Of a stretch of DNA of 64,000 bases, positions 53,757-63,743 are shown piece after piece. Location of the stretch: assembly GCF_004138285.1 (NCBI RefSeq), contig NZ_SCFN01000015.1:62001-126000 (forward strand). Reading direction: 5' to 3'. The notes below the pieces were generated by a model. It saw only the letters and a program-made list of their open reading frames with translations. It was not told the DNA's origin and ran no database searches. The stretch comes from Gottfriedia acidiceleris. GTDB lineage: Bacteria > Bacillota > Bacilli > Bacillales > Bacillaceae_G. Each line of letters begins with the position of its first letter. Positions within the stretch are counted from its first letter, which is position 1. A program made the translations under genes and the position numbers.

Positions 53757-55073
53757 TTATTTTGGTGAGCCTTGTTCAGTTTGTAAATTTTGTTTATCCC
53801 ACATTCTAAAGAATGGGAAGTAAATTAAGAATGCAATAACAAGATTAATCAATTGCATTGCAGAGCCTCTCCAGTTACCTCCAGTTGCTAGCCAACCGCC
53901 GATAATTGGTGGAGTCGTCCAAGGAATTGCAATACCATGAGTTTTTGGAGCAAATCCCGTTTTCATTCCTATATATGTGGTTACAACAAGTACTAATGGC
54001 GTTAGAATAAATGGAACTAAAAGTAATGGATTCATTACTACAGGCGCACCGAACGTAATTGGCTCATTAATATTAAAGATACCAGGTCCAATCGATAGCC
54101 TTCCTAGTTGTTTTGCATGCTGACTCTTTGCAAATAATAGCATCATAAGAGCAAAACAAATTGTTGCACCAGAACCACCCATGTAGATGAAGATATCAAA
54201 GAATTGTTGTGTTACGACATTTGGCATTGCATGATGAGCTTGTAAAGCTAAACGGTTTGCATCAGTTGCTGCTAACCATACTGGACCCATTACACCACCA
54301 ACAATTGCCGCACCGTGTAAACCAACTGACCATAATAACTGAATTAATAACACAGCAATTAACGCGCCAGCTAATGATCCACCAAGTCTACTAAGTGGAT
54401 CTTGTAATAGATCCCCAACGACATTGTGTAGAGTTTCATAATGTGTATTTTCAATTAATAAACGAATAATCCATACTAAGAGAATTACTAGAAATGCAGG
54501 GAATAATGCAACGAATGATTTACTTACACTAGGTGGTACACCATCCGGCATCTTAATAACAAAATTCCTTTGAATTACCCATCTATAAATTTCAGTTGAG
54601 AACAACGCAATAATAATAGCAACAAATAGACCCTTACTACCTAAAAATGCCATAGGGAGTACTCCGCCTACTTTAATAGCAGCAGTTGCTCCATCTGGAC
54701 TAAACATTGTGAAGTATGGTGTTGATAAAATAAATGAGGCAATCGAGATCGCTCCAGCATTCAATGCATCTACTTTGTAATGTTCAGCGAGTCGATATGC
54801 AATACCAAATCCTGCAATGAGCGCCATTATATCAAATGAAGCACTTACAGGATAAAGAAGCTTTGTTTGCCAAGCTTCACCGAATGTTTTTGCCATAAAA
54901 TCTGGATATCCGTCAAACGGTAAGAAGCCTAAAATTAAGAAAATAGAACCGACAATAATAAGAGGTAGTGTTAAAATAATTCCATCACGTAATGCTTGCA
55001 AGTGTCTTTGACCTGCAATTTTACCAGCAACAGGCATTACTTTCTCTTCTAACATTTGAGTAAAGTTGGCCAT
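53757..55073 (-). CDS. PTS lactose/cellobiose family IIC permease
   Basis: 438 residues, about 10 membrane segments. Motifs: KIAGQRHLQALRDGIILTLP, QLLWSVGLHGAAIVGGVMGP, IYMGGSGATICFALMML, and substrate region GIFNINEPITFGAPVVMNPL. ATG 55073 is preferred over GTG 55076, with GGGGTGA upstream. Paralogue of the IIC at 29.9 kb. Confidence 0.93.
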   Translation of the reverse strand: MANFTQMLEEKVMPVAGKIAGQRHLQALRDGIILTLPLIIVGSIFLILGFLPFDGYPDFMAKTFGEAWQTKLLYPVSASFDIMALIAGFGIAYRLAEHYKVDALNAGAISIASFILSTPYFTMFSPDGATAAIKVGGVLPMAFLGSKGLFVAIIIALFSTEIYRWVIQRNFVIKMPDGVPPSVSKSFVALFPAFLVILLVWIIRLLIENTHYETLHNVVGDLLQDPLSRLGGSLAGALIAVLLIQLLWSVGLHGAAIVGGVMGPVWLAATDANRLALQAHHAMPNVVTQQFFDIFIYMGGSGATICFALMMLLFAKSQHAKQLGRLSIGPGIFNINEPITFGAPVVMNPLLLVPFILTPLVLVVTTYIGMKTGFAPKTHGIAIPWTTPPIIGGWLATGGNWRGSAMQLINLVIAFLIYFPFFRMWDKQNLQTEQGSPK

Positions 55074-55095
55074 CACAAATCACCCCTATATGAAA

Positions 55096-55401
55096 TTATG
55101 AACCTATTAAATCGATTGCAAATTTCAGGACCTCTGCTCCTTTACACATCCCGTAATGAACCGGATTGATGGCATCAACTGGTATTCCTTTTTGTAAACC
55201 TTCTTTTTTTAATTGTGGGAGTAGGTACCTTACTTGGGGACCTACAAGTAATACATCTGCTTGATCAATATGATTTTTAACATCATTAGCACTCACTGCC
55301 CAAATTCTTGCATCGATTCCTTCAGATTTTGCAGCAGCTTCCATTTTTGTAACTAATAAACTTGTAGACATACCGGCAGCACAACATAATAATATGTTCA
55401 T
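55096..55401 (-). CDS. PTS lactose/cellobiose family IIB component
   Basis: 101 residues; phospho-Cys in [20 protein letters not shown], and [30 protein letters not shown] precedes ATG. First gene of the IIB-IIC-IIA-GH4-chbG operon. Confidence 0.93.
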   Translation of the reverse strand: MNILLCCAAGMSTSLLVTKMEAAAKSEGIDARIWAVSANDVKNHIDQADVLLVGPQVRYLLPQLKKEGLQKGIPVDAINPVHYGMCKGAEVLKFAIDLIGS

Positions 55402-55789
55402 TTAATCCCCCTTTCTCTCTAAAGGAAACGCTTACAATACAATTAAACTTCTACTAACAAGCAGAATCTACCCCTTACCTCTCTCCCTCTAGAATTTTAA
55501 TCTCAAGAAATATATATTCACTATTTTGGACATTAGGACAAATATAAAAAATATTTTTTTACTAATTGAACTCTATAAATTCCTACTCCTAAAGTCGCTT
55601 AAAACAAAGCTTTGTACAAGCCTAAAGTATGATAACTTATCAGACTTAACTGACAAGATTATTCATTTAAACTATCTGAAAAAAATCTCGTATTTGTAAT
55701 AAATAATGCATGTATTTTGAACTGAAATGCTAGTTTGGCATTCCTACCATTTTTAAATCGTCATTATGATTAGGAGAATCTTTAAATTA
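55402..55789. other. Upstream region of the chitobiose-type operon
   Basis: About 390 bases up to the ypeB terminator. It contains the cre-like site at 55423; no regulator gene and no clear further operator were seen. Confidence 0.45.
55423..55436 (-). promoter_or_regulatory. cre-like CcpA site
   Basis: AGGAAACGCTTACA fits the cre consensus with two mismatches at the left end. It lies 22 bases upstream of the IIB start, so it would sit in the leader or over the promoter. Confidence 0.45.
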
Positions 55790-55824
55790 AATAGAGGACT
55801 TAAGTTATATACTTAAGTCCTCTA
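55790..55824 (-). terminator. Terminator of sleB-ypeB
   Basis: AGAGGACTTAAGT/ACTTAAGTCCTCT, a perfect 13-bp stem after the ypeB stop. Confidence 0.88.
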
Positions 55825-55844
55825 TCGTTAAAAAAGTGCGAGCT

Positions 55845-57185
55845 TCAGTCGTAGTTTTCGACTAAGACATTCAATTTTTTAATCTGTTCTTCTACACCAG
55901 TATCCGCATTCACGAATATTTGATATGTATCATTACCTCGTGTCCCTACAAATTCATAGCAAAGTACTTCTTGATTCAACTTATTTAAAATGATCGCTTT
56001 GCGCTCTTCCATTATTTTCAAGTTTGAACTAATATTATTTCTCGCTTCTTGAACCGATATTTTCGGCTTTGGAATCGTTCTTTTTGTATATGCTGCTAAG
56101 TAATTTTTTGATGAAAATCCTACAATACTTCCGTCATCAAGAGCAATCTTCATCGTAACAGATTCAGGATAGATTCTTACACCATCCTGCTTTGTTACGT
56201 ATGTAAATACACCAATCGTATCATATTGAGAGCTTTCTGTTAGTTCCATATTGGAGAATTTATTACGTTCTAAAAATTTCAGACCGTTAATTGAAGCCTG
56301 ATTTAAATCGACTTTTTGTGCACTTATATCACGACTATCAATAACCCAAACTGGATATCCTCCCTTTTCAGTAATATCCATATAAATTTCGCTATTTGTT
56401 TTTGGTTCCTTAATTTCTAAGCTATAGTACCGATCTTCTAATTTTTCACCTGTAAGATCAACTTTTATTTGTGCTGTACTATTTAATTTAAGAAATTTTT
56501 TCGCAATGTCCTTCGCTTGCTTTGTCGTTATTTTTTCACCTTTTACATTCGAAAGGCTTGCACGAATTACTTTATAATTTGTCAGTGATGGATCTGCATT
56601 TGCATCGGAATATGTCATTACATTCCTTTCCACTGTCTTAAATCCATCAATAATTACGTTATTTTTCGGATTTTGATCTTTTGCATAAGCAAGCTCTACA
56701 TCCATCCAGCGTAATTTATTCTCAAATACCATATGCTGAACTTTTCTAATCTCTCCTTGAATTTCAGCAGAGTTATCATATAACTTTTGCAGTGTTGCGT
56801 ATTCATTTTGAGTCAATGGTTCTTTATCCAAATCTCTTACTGCAGTTCGATAACTAAAATCACCAATATTTGTTAGAAATTCTTCCGTTTTATTAACTGG
56901 TAATAGTCTCAAAGGAAGTTGCCCTACGTTAGATCTAGCTTGAGAAGTTAGTCCCCATACTTCAACTAGTGCTGGAGAGAGGGATGACTTTGATTTCATT
57001 GCTAAAGTATCGCCAATTTTATCATGTAATAAATCTAATTCATAAGTTAGTTCATGAAATGCTCGTTGATAGTTGTTTTCTGCCTGGATATTGATTTCGT
57101 TTTTAGCCTTATGCTCTGTATAACCCCAATATGCTGTTCCGATAATTCCAATTGCTAAAACGCCTATTGCAGCTTCCTTAATCAC
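55845..57185 (-). CDS. ypeB: Germination protein YpeB
   Basis: 446 residues. N-terminal membrane anchor (EAAIGVLAIGIIGTAYWGY), a helical region with KNEINIQAENNYQRAFHELT and YELDLLHDKIGDTL, and C-terminal PepSY-type domains (GEKITTKQAKDIAKKFLKLN, KISVQEARNNISSNLKIMEE). YpeB is needed for localisation or stability of SleB in the spore. It follows sleB after 16 bases, the conserved pairing. Expected to be expressed in the forespore. Confidence 0.95.
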   Translation of the reverse strand: MIKEAAIGVLAIGIIGTAYWGYTEHKAKNEINIQAENNYQRAFHELTYELDLLHDKIGDTLAMKSKSSLSPALVEVWGLTSQARSNVGQLPLRLLPVNKTEEFLTNIGDFSYRTAVRDLDKEPLTQNEYATLQKLYDNSAEIQGEIRKVQHMVFENKLRWMDVELAYAKDQNPKNNVIIDGFKTVERNVMTYSDANADPSLTNYKVIRASLSNVKGEKITTKQAKDIAKKFLKLNSTAQIKVDLTGEKLEDRYYSLEIKEPKTNSEIYMDITEKGGYPVWVIDSRDISAQKVDLNQASINGLKFLERNKFSNMELTESSQYDTIGVFTYVTKQDGVRIYPESVTMKIALDDGSIVGFSSKNYLAAYTKRTIPKPKISVQEARNNISSNLKIMEERKAIILNKLNQEVLCYEFVGTRGNDTYQIFVNADTGVEEQIKKLNVLVENYD

Positions 57186-57201
57186 TTAAAACACTCCTTT
57201 C

Positions 57202-57915
57202 TTATCGGCAAAATATATGTCTACCAATTTGTTTAATTTGTGGTCTGCTCCAAATCCAAGCACTTGTCGCTGTGTCTGGATTAAAATAATAAAGTGCACT
57301 TTCACTCGGATCCCAACCATTTACAGCGTCTAAAACAGCTTTTTTGGCCGTCTCATTTGGTGTTAAATAAATTTGTCCGTCAGACACGGCCGTAAATGCA
57401 CCCGGCTCAAAAATAACACCAGACACTGTGTTTGGAAATGATGAATTGCTAACGCGATTCAGAATTACTGCAGCAACTGCTACTTGTCCGATATACGGTT
57501 CACCACGTGATTCACCATAAACTGCATTAGCCATTAACTGAATATCATTTTGCGAATAACCATTCGGAACATTCGATCCAGCACCTGCATTTTCACCTTT
57601 TTCATATTTTGTAGCTTTTACTAGCATCGCTTTTGTCTTAGCTCCAACAACTCCATCTACAGGCATTCCGAAATTATTTTGGAAATTCCTAACTGCCCAA
57701 TATGTGTTGTATCCAAACACCCCATCCACCTTGCTAGTGTAATAGCCGTTGTATTTTAAACGAGACTGTAATTCAATAACATCTTCTCCTGTAGCACCAA
57801 TTTGAAGCACTTGGCTTGTAAAAGCATTTACATTTTTAAGTTGAACATTACAAAAGAAACTAACAAATACTATTAGTAATATTAAAGGACCTTTTAAGAA
57901 AACTAGTTTCCTCAT
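57202..57915 (-). CDS. sleB: Spore cortex-lytic enzyme SleB
   Basis: 237 residues. Signal peptide (KLVFLKGPLILLIVFVSFFC), peptidoglycan-binding domain (LQIGATGEDVIELQSRLKYN, GYYTSKVDGVFGY), then the Hydrolase_2/SleB lytic transglycosylase domain with catalytic Glu in MANAVYGESRGEPYIGQVAV and NPDTATSAWIWSRP. It breaks muramic-delta-lactam-containing cortex during germination. The ATG has AGGAGG 7 bases upstream. TTGAAA and a TATACTT element farther upstream could be a sigma-G promoter, but the match is loose. Confidence 0.95.
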   Translation of the reverse strand: MRKLVFLKGPLILLIVFVSFFCNVQLKNVNAFTSQVLQIGATGEDVIELQSRLKYNGYYTSKVDGVFGYNTYWAVRNFQNNFGMPVDGVVGAKTKAMLVKATKYEKGENAGAGSNVPNGYSQNDIQLMANAVYGESRGEPYIGQVAVAAVILNRVSNSSFPNTVSGVIFEPGAFTAVSDGQIYLTPNETAKKAVLDAVNGWDPSESALYYFNPDTATSAWIWSRPQIKQIGRHIFCR

Positions 57916-58043
57916 TTCAAACCTCCTAAAGTATAATTATCCCTTTTTGTATTTTTTTCAAGAACTCCCAATTTATGTAAACACTTTTGAGATGCAATAA
58001 GATTTCCTTCTAAAATCTAAAAATAAGTCATTTTTTTATCCAA

Positions 58044-58072
58044 TAAAAAAGGGACCTATTGGCCCCATTTTT
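58044..58072 (-). terminator. Terminator of the LTA-synthase-like gene
   Basis: GGGGCC/GGTCCC (one G-T) stem, then TTTTTTATT on the minus strand, directly after the stop. Confidence 0.7.
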
Positions 58073-58073
58073 A

Positions 58074-59837
58074 TTATTTATTAAAGGTTATACCTTCACC
58101 ATATACTCGATCATATATTACCCAATCCCAAATATCATTTGAATGATTTTGAAGTACCCAATCATACCATGAATGTTCGATCTGACCGTTTGTTAGAACT
58201 TTCATTAAAAGAGGTGCAATTTCATAGGATTCTAATTTAAGATTGCCTTTTTCTAAAAATGGCTTCGAATAGGTTCTAATCTTGTCCATTGTATTTTTGT
58301 CGTTACTCCAAATCCACATCGGTGTTTCATTATACCAATCTTCTCCTTCACTTTTCTCCAGTGGTGCTCCCCAATGCTCGTATGTTGCCTTTTTATCGCC
58401 AAATGTTGGACGATGGTCACCATAAAAAAGGACGATTGTAGGATTCTTACGTTTTTTTATTTCTTGCCATACTGAAACAAGAGAATTACCGCTTTTATAA
58501 ATACCACTTGCATAACTCTCCACTTTTCCTTTTAAATCCTCATCCATAGGTACTCCACTAACCTTCATGTTTTCTTCAGGAAAATGGCCTTTACGCCAAT
58601 CAAAATGATTTTGCATTGTCACAAAAAATACAAATTGGCTCCCTTTTTTATTAATTAATGATAATGCTTTTTTCGAGCTACACTCGTCTGATAAATATGA
58701 ACCAAACTTTTGACAAGAAGTTAAATCTGCTTCTGACAAGAACTGATTAAATCCTATGTTAGGATAAACTTCTTTTCGTTTGAAAAATGATGTTTTAAAT
58801 GGATGAAGGGCTATTGTATCCATACCAAAATATCTAACATCTTGAATGAAACTAGGTGATTGTCTATTCCCCATTTTTCCTTCTTGGTATGGTGTACGAT
58901 CTTCGAATTTACGTTTTAATTTTAGACTAGTTAATACTTCAAATTCCTCGTTAGCTGTCCGGCCACCAAATGTATTACTTATTAGAGTTCCATGAATCCC
59001 TTCATTTATAGAGCGAAGAGGTGCATTTGGATCAGTGTTCCATTTTAATTTCATGTCATCTAGAATACTGTATGCCTCACTTTGAATCACTAAAATATCT
59101 GGTAATTGTTTAGGTTTAGAAAGTGGTTTTAAAGAATTGATCTCTTTAATGACTTCATTTTTTACTTTATTAGATACTTTAGGTTCTTCACGTTTGCTAT
59201 TTACATAAGTTACTAAAAATGCTGGATACATACCATATCTTTCAACACTAGTTTCGTAATTCCAAGGTATATATTTTACATTTGAGTTTTTTACAAAATA
59301 AGCATAGCCTTCTTTTGTACCAAATGAAAAAAAGACCCCTAGTAATACGATAAGAAAAAAACGTAGACTATTTTTCCTTGCAGAAGCATTTCTCCATTTT
59401 TTATAGGCAAAAAAAGTACCTAAAAAAAGAAATGTTATGACTCCAATTAACCCTCCCCATTTGAGAAGAAATGGAAGCTTTGAAAATTGTAAAAAAACGA
59501 TTGGGTCACGCAGGAAAAATAAGTCACTTGGATGAAAAGGCTCTCCGGTATATTTTATTTTTTCTGATAGTGCATATGAAAAAATCCCAATTGAACCTAC
59601 AATCGTAATTAAAATCCACCAAACATTATAGCCTAGGACAAGAAGTCCGATTATTAGTATTGAAACAACAACTGACACAATCATAAAGTTCCACTTAAAA
59701 AAATCCGTGATAATCCAATTCTGATAAAGATTTACATTGTTCTTCCACAAATAATTATGAGACCAAATAACAAGTAAATAGCTACAGACCAATCCGATTA
59801 GAATTGGTCCTAGCAAATTAAAACTCCTTTTAATCAT
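58074..59837 (-). CDS. LTA synthase-like sulfatase-family phosphoglycerol transferase
   Basis: 587 residues. Five N-terminal membrane helices (~1-155), then a large extracellular alkaline-phosphatase-fold domain. Metal and catalytic residues: PDILVIQSEAY, the Thr nucleophile region NTFGGRTANEEFEVLTSL, VTMQNHFDW and LFYGDHRPTFGDK. Family members polymerise glycerol phosphate into lipoteichoic acid or transfer it to other glycans. The two genes upstream are glycosyltransferase-related, suggesting a surface-polymer function. The ATG follows AAAGGGTAGATTCTTC. Confidence 0.88.
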   Translation of the reverse strand: MIKRSFNLLGPILIGLVCSYLLVIWSHNYLWKNNVNLYQNWIITDFFKWNFMIVSVVVSILIIGLLVLGYNVWWILITIVGSIGIFSYALSEKIKYTGEPFHPSDLFFLRDPIVFLQFSKLPFLLKWGGLIGVITFLFLGTFFAYKKWRNASARKNSLRFFLIVLLGVFFSFGTKEGYAYFVKNSNVKYIPWNYETSVERYGMYPAFLVTYVNSKREEPKVSNKVKNEVIKEINSLKPLSKPKQLPDILVIQSEAYSILDDMKLKWNTDPNAPLRSINEGIHGTLISNTFGGRTANEEFEVLTSLKLKRKFEDRTPYQEGKMGNRQSPSFIQDVRYFGMDTIALHPFKTSFFKRKEVYPNIGFNQFLSEADLTSCQKFGSYLSDECSSKKALSLINKKGSQFVFFVTMQNHFDWRKGHFPEENMKVSGVPMDEDLKGKVESYASGIYKSGNSLVSVWQEIKKRKNPTIVLFYGDHRPTFGDKKATYEHWGAPLEKSEGEDWYNETPMWIWSNDKNTMDKIRTYSKPFLEKGNLKLESYEIAPLLMKVLTNGQIEHSWYDWVLQNHSNDIWDWVIYDRVYGEGITFNK

Positions 59838-59890
59838 GAAGAATCTACCCTTTACAAAATTATAATAATTAACTTTGTTAATTTTCGTTT

Positions 59891-62143
59891 TTACATTAAT
59901 TTCTCATTCGGTAATGCTTCATCAAGCTGGTTGAATTGTTGAATTAACTTCTCCGTAACTAATGATTCAAACACTTTAGTGGCACCTTCAATATCGCCAA
60001 TTTCTGATTTGTATTTTGTTTCAAATCTACTGAGAATACTACCTTCTTCAAAAATTCCCCATATATTATTCCCACTACCTTTGTAATCGCTCAACTTAGA
60101 AGGTAAGTATGGATTAATATTTTTAAAATCCTTCGTAAACGCATCATTAACAATTAGACAATCGAATTTTGTTGTGAAATTTAAAAACTCTAAAAAGTTT
60201 ACATATGGGTTTACTTTTATATGTTTTTCAATTACTTCTCCCGAAAGTTCATTTGCAAGTGATTTAGGGTCAGACGTGAAAACATGAAGTTTAATTTTAT
60301 CTCTTAATTCAGGCTTCGTTAATTTAAGTCCTTCTATTATTTCATTTAATTTCCTCGTTTGATAAAACGTACCAAAGTACCCTAGGTTTACTTTATTTTC
60401 ATCAATTCTATATTTACTTGCTTTAACGTGATAATATTGCTTCGGTAATGTCGGTTGATTACAAATTTTTGCTTTGTTTAAAATGACATCTTTCATTTCT
60501 TTCATTGGGAACATTTCTGACATGTATTTCAACTGATTTTCATTTGTAAAAACAATTTCATCAGCAAATGCATAAGCAATGTATTCACACCAAAAAAACA
60601 TATTATTATTTAATGCTAGTGGTAATTTTCTTTTCTTTAAAAGTGCATTTACTTTTTTATAGAACCCCAAATCAATAATTGCTGACTTCCGTTCATTTCC
60701 ATGAATATCTAATAGAATCGGATCAGAGAATTCTGCAACCCATTTTGCCTTTGGATTTTTTAATTTATATTCAAATGCTAAAAAGTGTGAAGCAGGCCAT
60801 AGTGCTCGGCTATAAATTTTATGGTATGTACCATTTTTTCTTTCGTTAAATTTAATTTCCTTAAGAGATTTTTTAATAAAGTCTTTCATTGATTTCCATT
60901 GTTTAAAACTACTGGCAGATGATATTTCCATCCGATTATTAATAAAACCATCCACCATTGCATTTTGTCGATAATCAATATCCCTTACCTTCGACATATT
61001 ATTATAAATTACGTCCACAACTTCATTATTTTCGATAATACGCTTAGCCATTACAGTTCCACTTGTATCAACATATGGTGGAAAACAATAAGAAATAATT
61101 AAAGAACGCGTCTCTTTGTTGTATAACTTAAAATAAGGGAAATAGACGAAACAATGTTTATTTACTTCTTCAATAACTTTTTCTCTCAATTCATTGCTAT
61201 TGTTTATATATCTATCTATAAATCCGTATTGAGCGTGGATTTTCCCTTTAATAAATTGTTGGATTGTAGGACTATTCGTTTCCCCTAGTAAAACATCAAG
61301 ATGTTTCATTACTTCCAGACGTTCTTTTACATTAAACTCAAATGACTTTTTACGTCTAGAAACTGAGTTATCTCTTAAAATTCGATAATAAATCGCCTGC
61401 TCTTCTAGTGGAACAATCTTTAGATGAAAATGATGCAAAGCAAATAATTTAGTAAAAAACACTACATCTTCTCCACTTTTTAAACCAAGTTCGTAGCGTT
61501 GTGTTTTTACTTTCTTTGTTGGTATTAATTTACAAGCATTCATTGTTAAAACACTATTTAAATCAGTATAAGTATAAACTTTAGTATCTAACGCTTTTTT
61601 TATTTGGGAGTTAACAGGATTATTAGGATTACTATTACCTTCTAGGTCTACGTCTACAACTTGTGAAATGACAACAGATTCTTCATCAGCATGATCGAAT
61701 AGTTTTTCAAGAAAGTTAGGTGAAATATAATCATCGTCATCCAAGAATGTAATGTATTTTTTTGATGCTTGTTGAATTCCCAAATTTCTTGCAGCTGAAA
61801 CACTAGCTTCTTCTGAATGAAGAATATTGAAGTGATTAATATTATGTTCCTTAATGAAATTCATCAATATCTCTTCAGTAAGATCTTTTTCTCCATTGAT
61901 AATAAAGATCACTTCAAAATATTTTGGTGATAAAGTTTGATTTTTTAATGATTCAATACATTTTTTTATCACTTTTTCACCTTTGTATGTCGGGACGATT
62001 ACACTAATACCGTTTATTAATTTTTTAAAATGATATTTTGAAAATATTAAGTCTTCCGGGATTTCTTTATTCATTCGTTGGTAAATTTCGATCTTAATTT
62101 TTTCAATTTCTTCTAATCTTTGCTGAATTTCAAATTTGTTCAA
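59891..62143 (-). CDS. Two-domain glycosyltransferase: GT2 fused to a GT-B-like domain
   Basis: 750 residues. A short coiled-coil start (FEIQQRLEEIEKIKIEIYQR), then a GT-A/GT2 domain (~48-330) with ISVIVPTYKGEKVIKKCIES, DDDYISPNFLEKLF containing the nucleotide-sugar/metal DDD motif, and SGEDVVFFTKLF. The second half (~345-750) resembles a GT-B enzyme: SLIISYCFPPYVDTSG, FADEIVFTNENQLKYMSEMF, VNLGYFGTFYQTRKLNEIIE and NNIWGIFEEGSILS near the end. TTG start; it begins 7 bases after the small coiled-coil gene. Probably builds a cell-wall or teichoic-type polymer. Substrates unknown. Confidence 0.82.
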   Translation of the reverse strand: MNKFEIQQRLEEIEKIKIEIYQRMNKEIPEDLIFSKYHFKKLINGISVIVPTYKGEKVIKKCIESLKNQTLSPKYFEVIFIINGEKDLTEEILMNFIKEHNINHFNILHSEEASVSAARNLGIQQASKKYITFLDDDDYISPNFLEKLFDHADEESVVISQVVDVDLEGNSNPNNPVNSQIKKALDTKVYTYTDLNSVLTMNACKLIPTKKVKTQRYELGLKSGEDVVFFTKLFALHHFHLKIVPLEEQAIYYRILRDNSVSRRKKSFEFNVKERLEVMKHLDVLLGETNSPTIQQFIKGKIHAQYGFIDRYINNSNELREKVIEEVNKHCFVYFPYFKLYNKETRSLIISYCFPPYVDTSGTVMAKRIIENNEVVDVIYNNMSKVRDIDYRQNAMVDGFINNRMEISSASSFKQWKSMKDFIKKSLKEIKFNERKNGTYHKIYSRALWPASHFLAFEYKLKNPKAKWVAEFSDPILLDIHGNERKSAIIDLGFYKKVNALLKKRKLPLALNNNMFFWCEYIAYAFADEIVFTNENQLKYMSEMFPMKEMKDVILNKAKICNQPTLPKQYYHVKASKYRIDENKVNLGYFGTFYQTRKLNEIIEGLKLTKPELRDKIKLHVFTSDPKSLANELSGEVIEKHIKVNPYVNFLEFLNFTTKFDCLIVNDAFTKDFKNINPYLPSKLSDYKGSGNNIWGIFEEGSILSRFETKYKSEIGDIEGATKVFESLVTEKLIQQFNQLDEALPNEKLM

Positions 62144-62150
62144 AACTGAC

Positions 62151-62489
62151 TCACCAACCTCTTAACTTTCTAAAAAGCCATCTTTTAGCTTTCCAATAAA
62201 ACTGAATTAATCTGCCAAGCTTTGAGTGCATTACTTTTCGATAACGTTCTTCCATTATTTGAATTTCATTCTCTAGCTTTTCAATATACTTTATATTTTT
62301 ATAATGCAGCTCTAACGCTGTTTCTTCATTAATTAATAAGGTTAAGAACTGTTCATAAAACTGAGACTCTATGTCCAAATTATTTAAATTAGATTTAAAC
62401 TTATTTAATTTTATAAACCAACTAGGTATTTCTAATTCATTCTCAATTGTTTCTGCATTTAATGAATGAGTTCTTGGATCGATTGTCAT
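62151..62489 (-). CDS. Small coiled-coil protein in the glycosyltransferase operon
   Basis: 112 residues. Mostly helical: LNAETIENELEIPSWFIKLN, then a coiled-coil-like stretch ELHYKNIKYIEKLENEIQIM and a basic aromatic tail (YRKVMHSKLGRLIQFYWKAK, RWLFRKLRGW) that looks membrane-peripheral. Such tails are also found at the ends of glycosyltransferase-associated proteins. It is immediately upstream of the two-domain GT and probably a partner of it. No family assigned. Confidence 0.68.
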   Translation of the reverse strand: MTIDPRTHSLNAETIENELEIPSWFIKLNKFKSNLNNLDIESQFYEQFLTLLINEETALELHYKNIKYIEKLENEIQIMEERYRKVMHSKLGRLIQFYWKAKRWLFRKLRGW

Positions 62490-62587
62490 CTTGATAAGTC
62501 CTTCCTAATAGCTTGAATACTTTATAATATGCCCTAAATAAGCAGTTTTTTTTCACGAAATGATGAATTAGAAATCATTTCTTCAGA

Positions 62588-62625
62588 TAAAAAAAGACAA
62601 TCACCTTATCGGTAAATTGTCTTAT
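62588..62625 (-). terminator. Terminator of the DMT transporter gene
   Basis: AAGACAAT/ATTGTCTT with TTTTTTT on the minus strand. Confidence 0.82.
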
Positions 62626-62650
62626 GATACATCGTTATACTATTTTGAAT

Positions 62651-63580
62651 TTAGAATTGGATTTGATTATCCCTTTTAAATTTGCGAGTTACATCTTCAT
62701 ATACTCCTGAACCAAACAACACACCTATTAAAATTAAAATAAATCCGACTACTTGAGTTAAAACAATTTTTTCACCTAAAAATAATACCGCACCGATAAG
62801 TGAAAAGAATGGATTTAGATTTAAAAATATAGCCGCCTCTGTTGTGCCAACCTTACCAAGAGCAAAATTATATAGCATATGCCCCATAGCTGTTGCAACA
62901 ACTGCTGATGCAAAAAATACCGCCCAAATTCCTACTGAATGATGCACCATACTTGCCATTCCACCTGGTTCAAGTATTTGGCTAATTCCAAATAAAATAA
63001 TCGAACCCATCACTAGCATGTATCCAGTCATTAATCTTGGATCTAAAGTTTTCGAAACTTTTTTAATTAAAACAAAGCTAGATGCTTGAGCTAATATTGC
63101 TAAAAACACATAAAAATCTCCATGCGAAACGCCATGGAAACCTCCACCACTCTGGAAGACAATAAAAGCAACGCCTGCAAAACCAAATAAAACGCCTAAA
63201 ATTCTAACAAAGTTCATTACACTACCTAAAAAGAAAACCGACAATAAGGCTGTTAAGAGCGGACCCATTCCTAGAATTAGCCCCCCGTTTGATGCTGAAG
63301 TTTGGGAAAGACCAATCGATAAAAAATAATGATGGGCAACTACATTCAAGAGCATCGCAAAAAATACATACCCAAACTCCTTCTTAGTAAGCAAACGAAC
63401 TTTTTTTATTAAAAATAAAATAATAAAAACACTTACTCCAGCAGTGAAAACACGAATAGCTGTCATCGTAACTGGCATAAAGTTCTCTACTAGAACTTTT
63501 GTTGCAATTACATTAAATCCCCATACCACCATAATACAAAATAAAATGATATAAATTTGTTGCTTCTTCAACTTCTCCAC
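62651..63580 (-). CDS. EamA/DMT family transporter
   Basis: 309 residues, ten membrane helices in two EamA repeats (YIILFCIMVVWGFNVIATKV, LLNVVAHHYFLSIGLSQTSA, ASNGGLILGMGPLLTALLSV and the second half ATAMGHMLYNFALGKVGTTE, AAIFLNLNPFFSLIGAVLFL). It probably exports or imports a small metabolite; substrate not predictable. The start is a GTG at 63580; a TTG three codons later is an alternative. Monocistronic. Confidence 0.88.
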   Translation of the reverse strand: MEKLKKQQIYIILFCIMVVWGFNVIATKVLVENFMPVTMTAIRVFTAGVSVFIILFLIKKVRLLTKKEFGYVFFAMLLNVVAHHYFLSIGLSQTSASNGGLILGMGPLLTALLSVFFLGSVMNFVRILGVLFGFAGVAFIVFQSGGGFHGVSHGDFYVFLAILAQASSFVLIKKVSKTLDPRLMTGYMLVMGSIILFGISQILEPGGMASMVHHSVGIWAVFFASAVVATAMGHMLYNFALGKVGTTEAAIFLNLNPFFSLIGAVLFLGEKIVLTQVVGFILILIGVLFGSGVYEDVTRKFKRDNQIQF

Positions 63581-63605
63581 TTCTTTCTACTGGCCTAAAT
63601 ATAAA

Positions 63606-63648
63606 AAGAGGGAAAGCTCTGAAATCAAGATTTTCCCTCTATCTGAAA
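63606..63648. terminator. Hairpin upstream of the DMT gene
   Basis: AGAGGGAAA/TTTCCCTCT stem with A- and T-rich flanks; terminator-like, in addition to the selO terminator. Confidence 0.65.
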
Positions 63649-63743
63649 ACTTTTATTTACTTTTTCTAATATAGTAAATTTTTGAGATTTATTCAAAGTG
63701 TATGCTCAGATACACTAAAAATATGTTCCTCGTTTTTCTTTTA

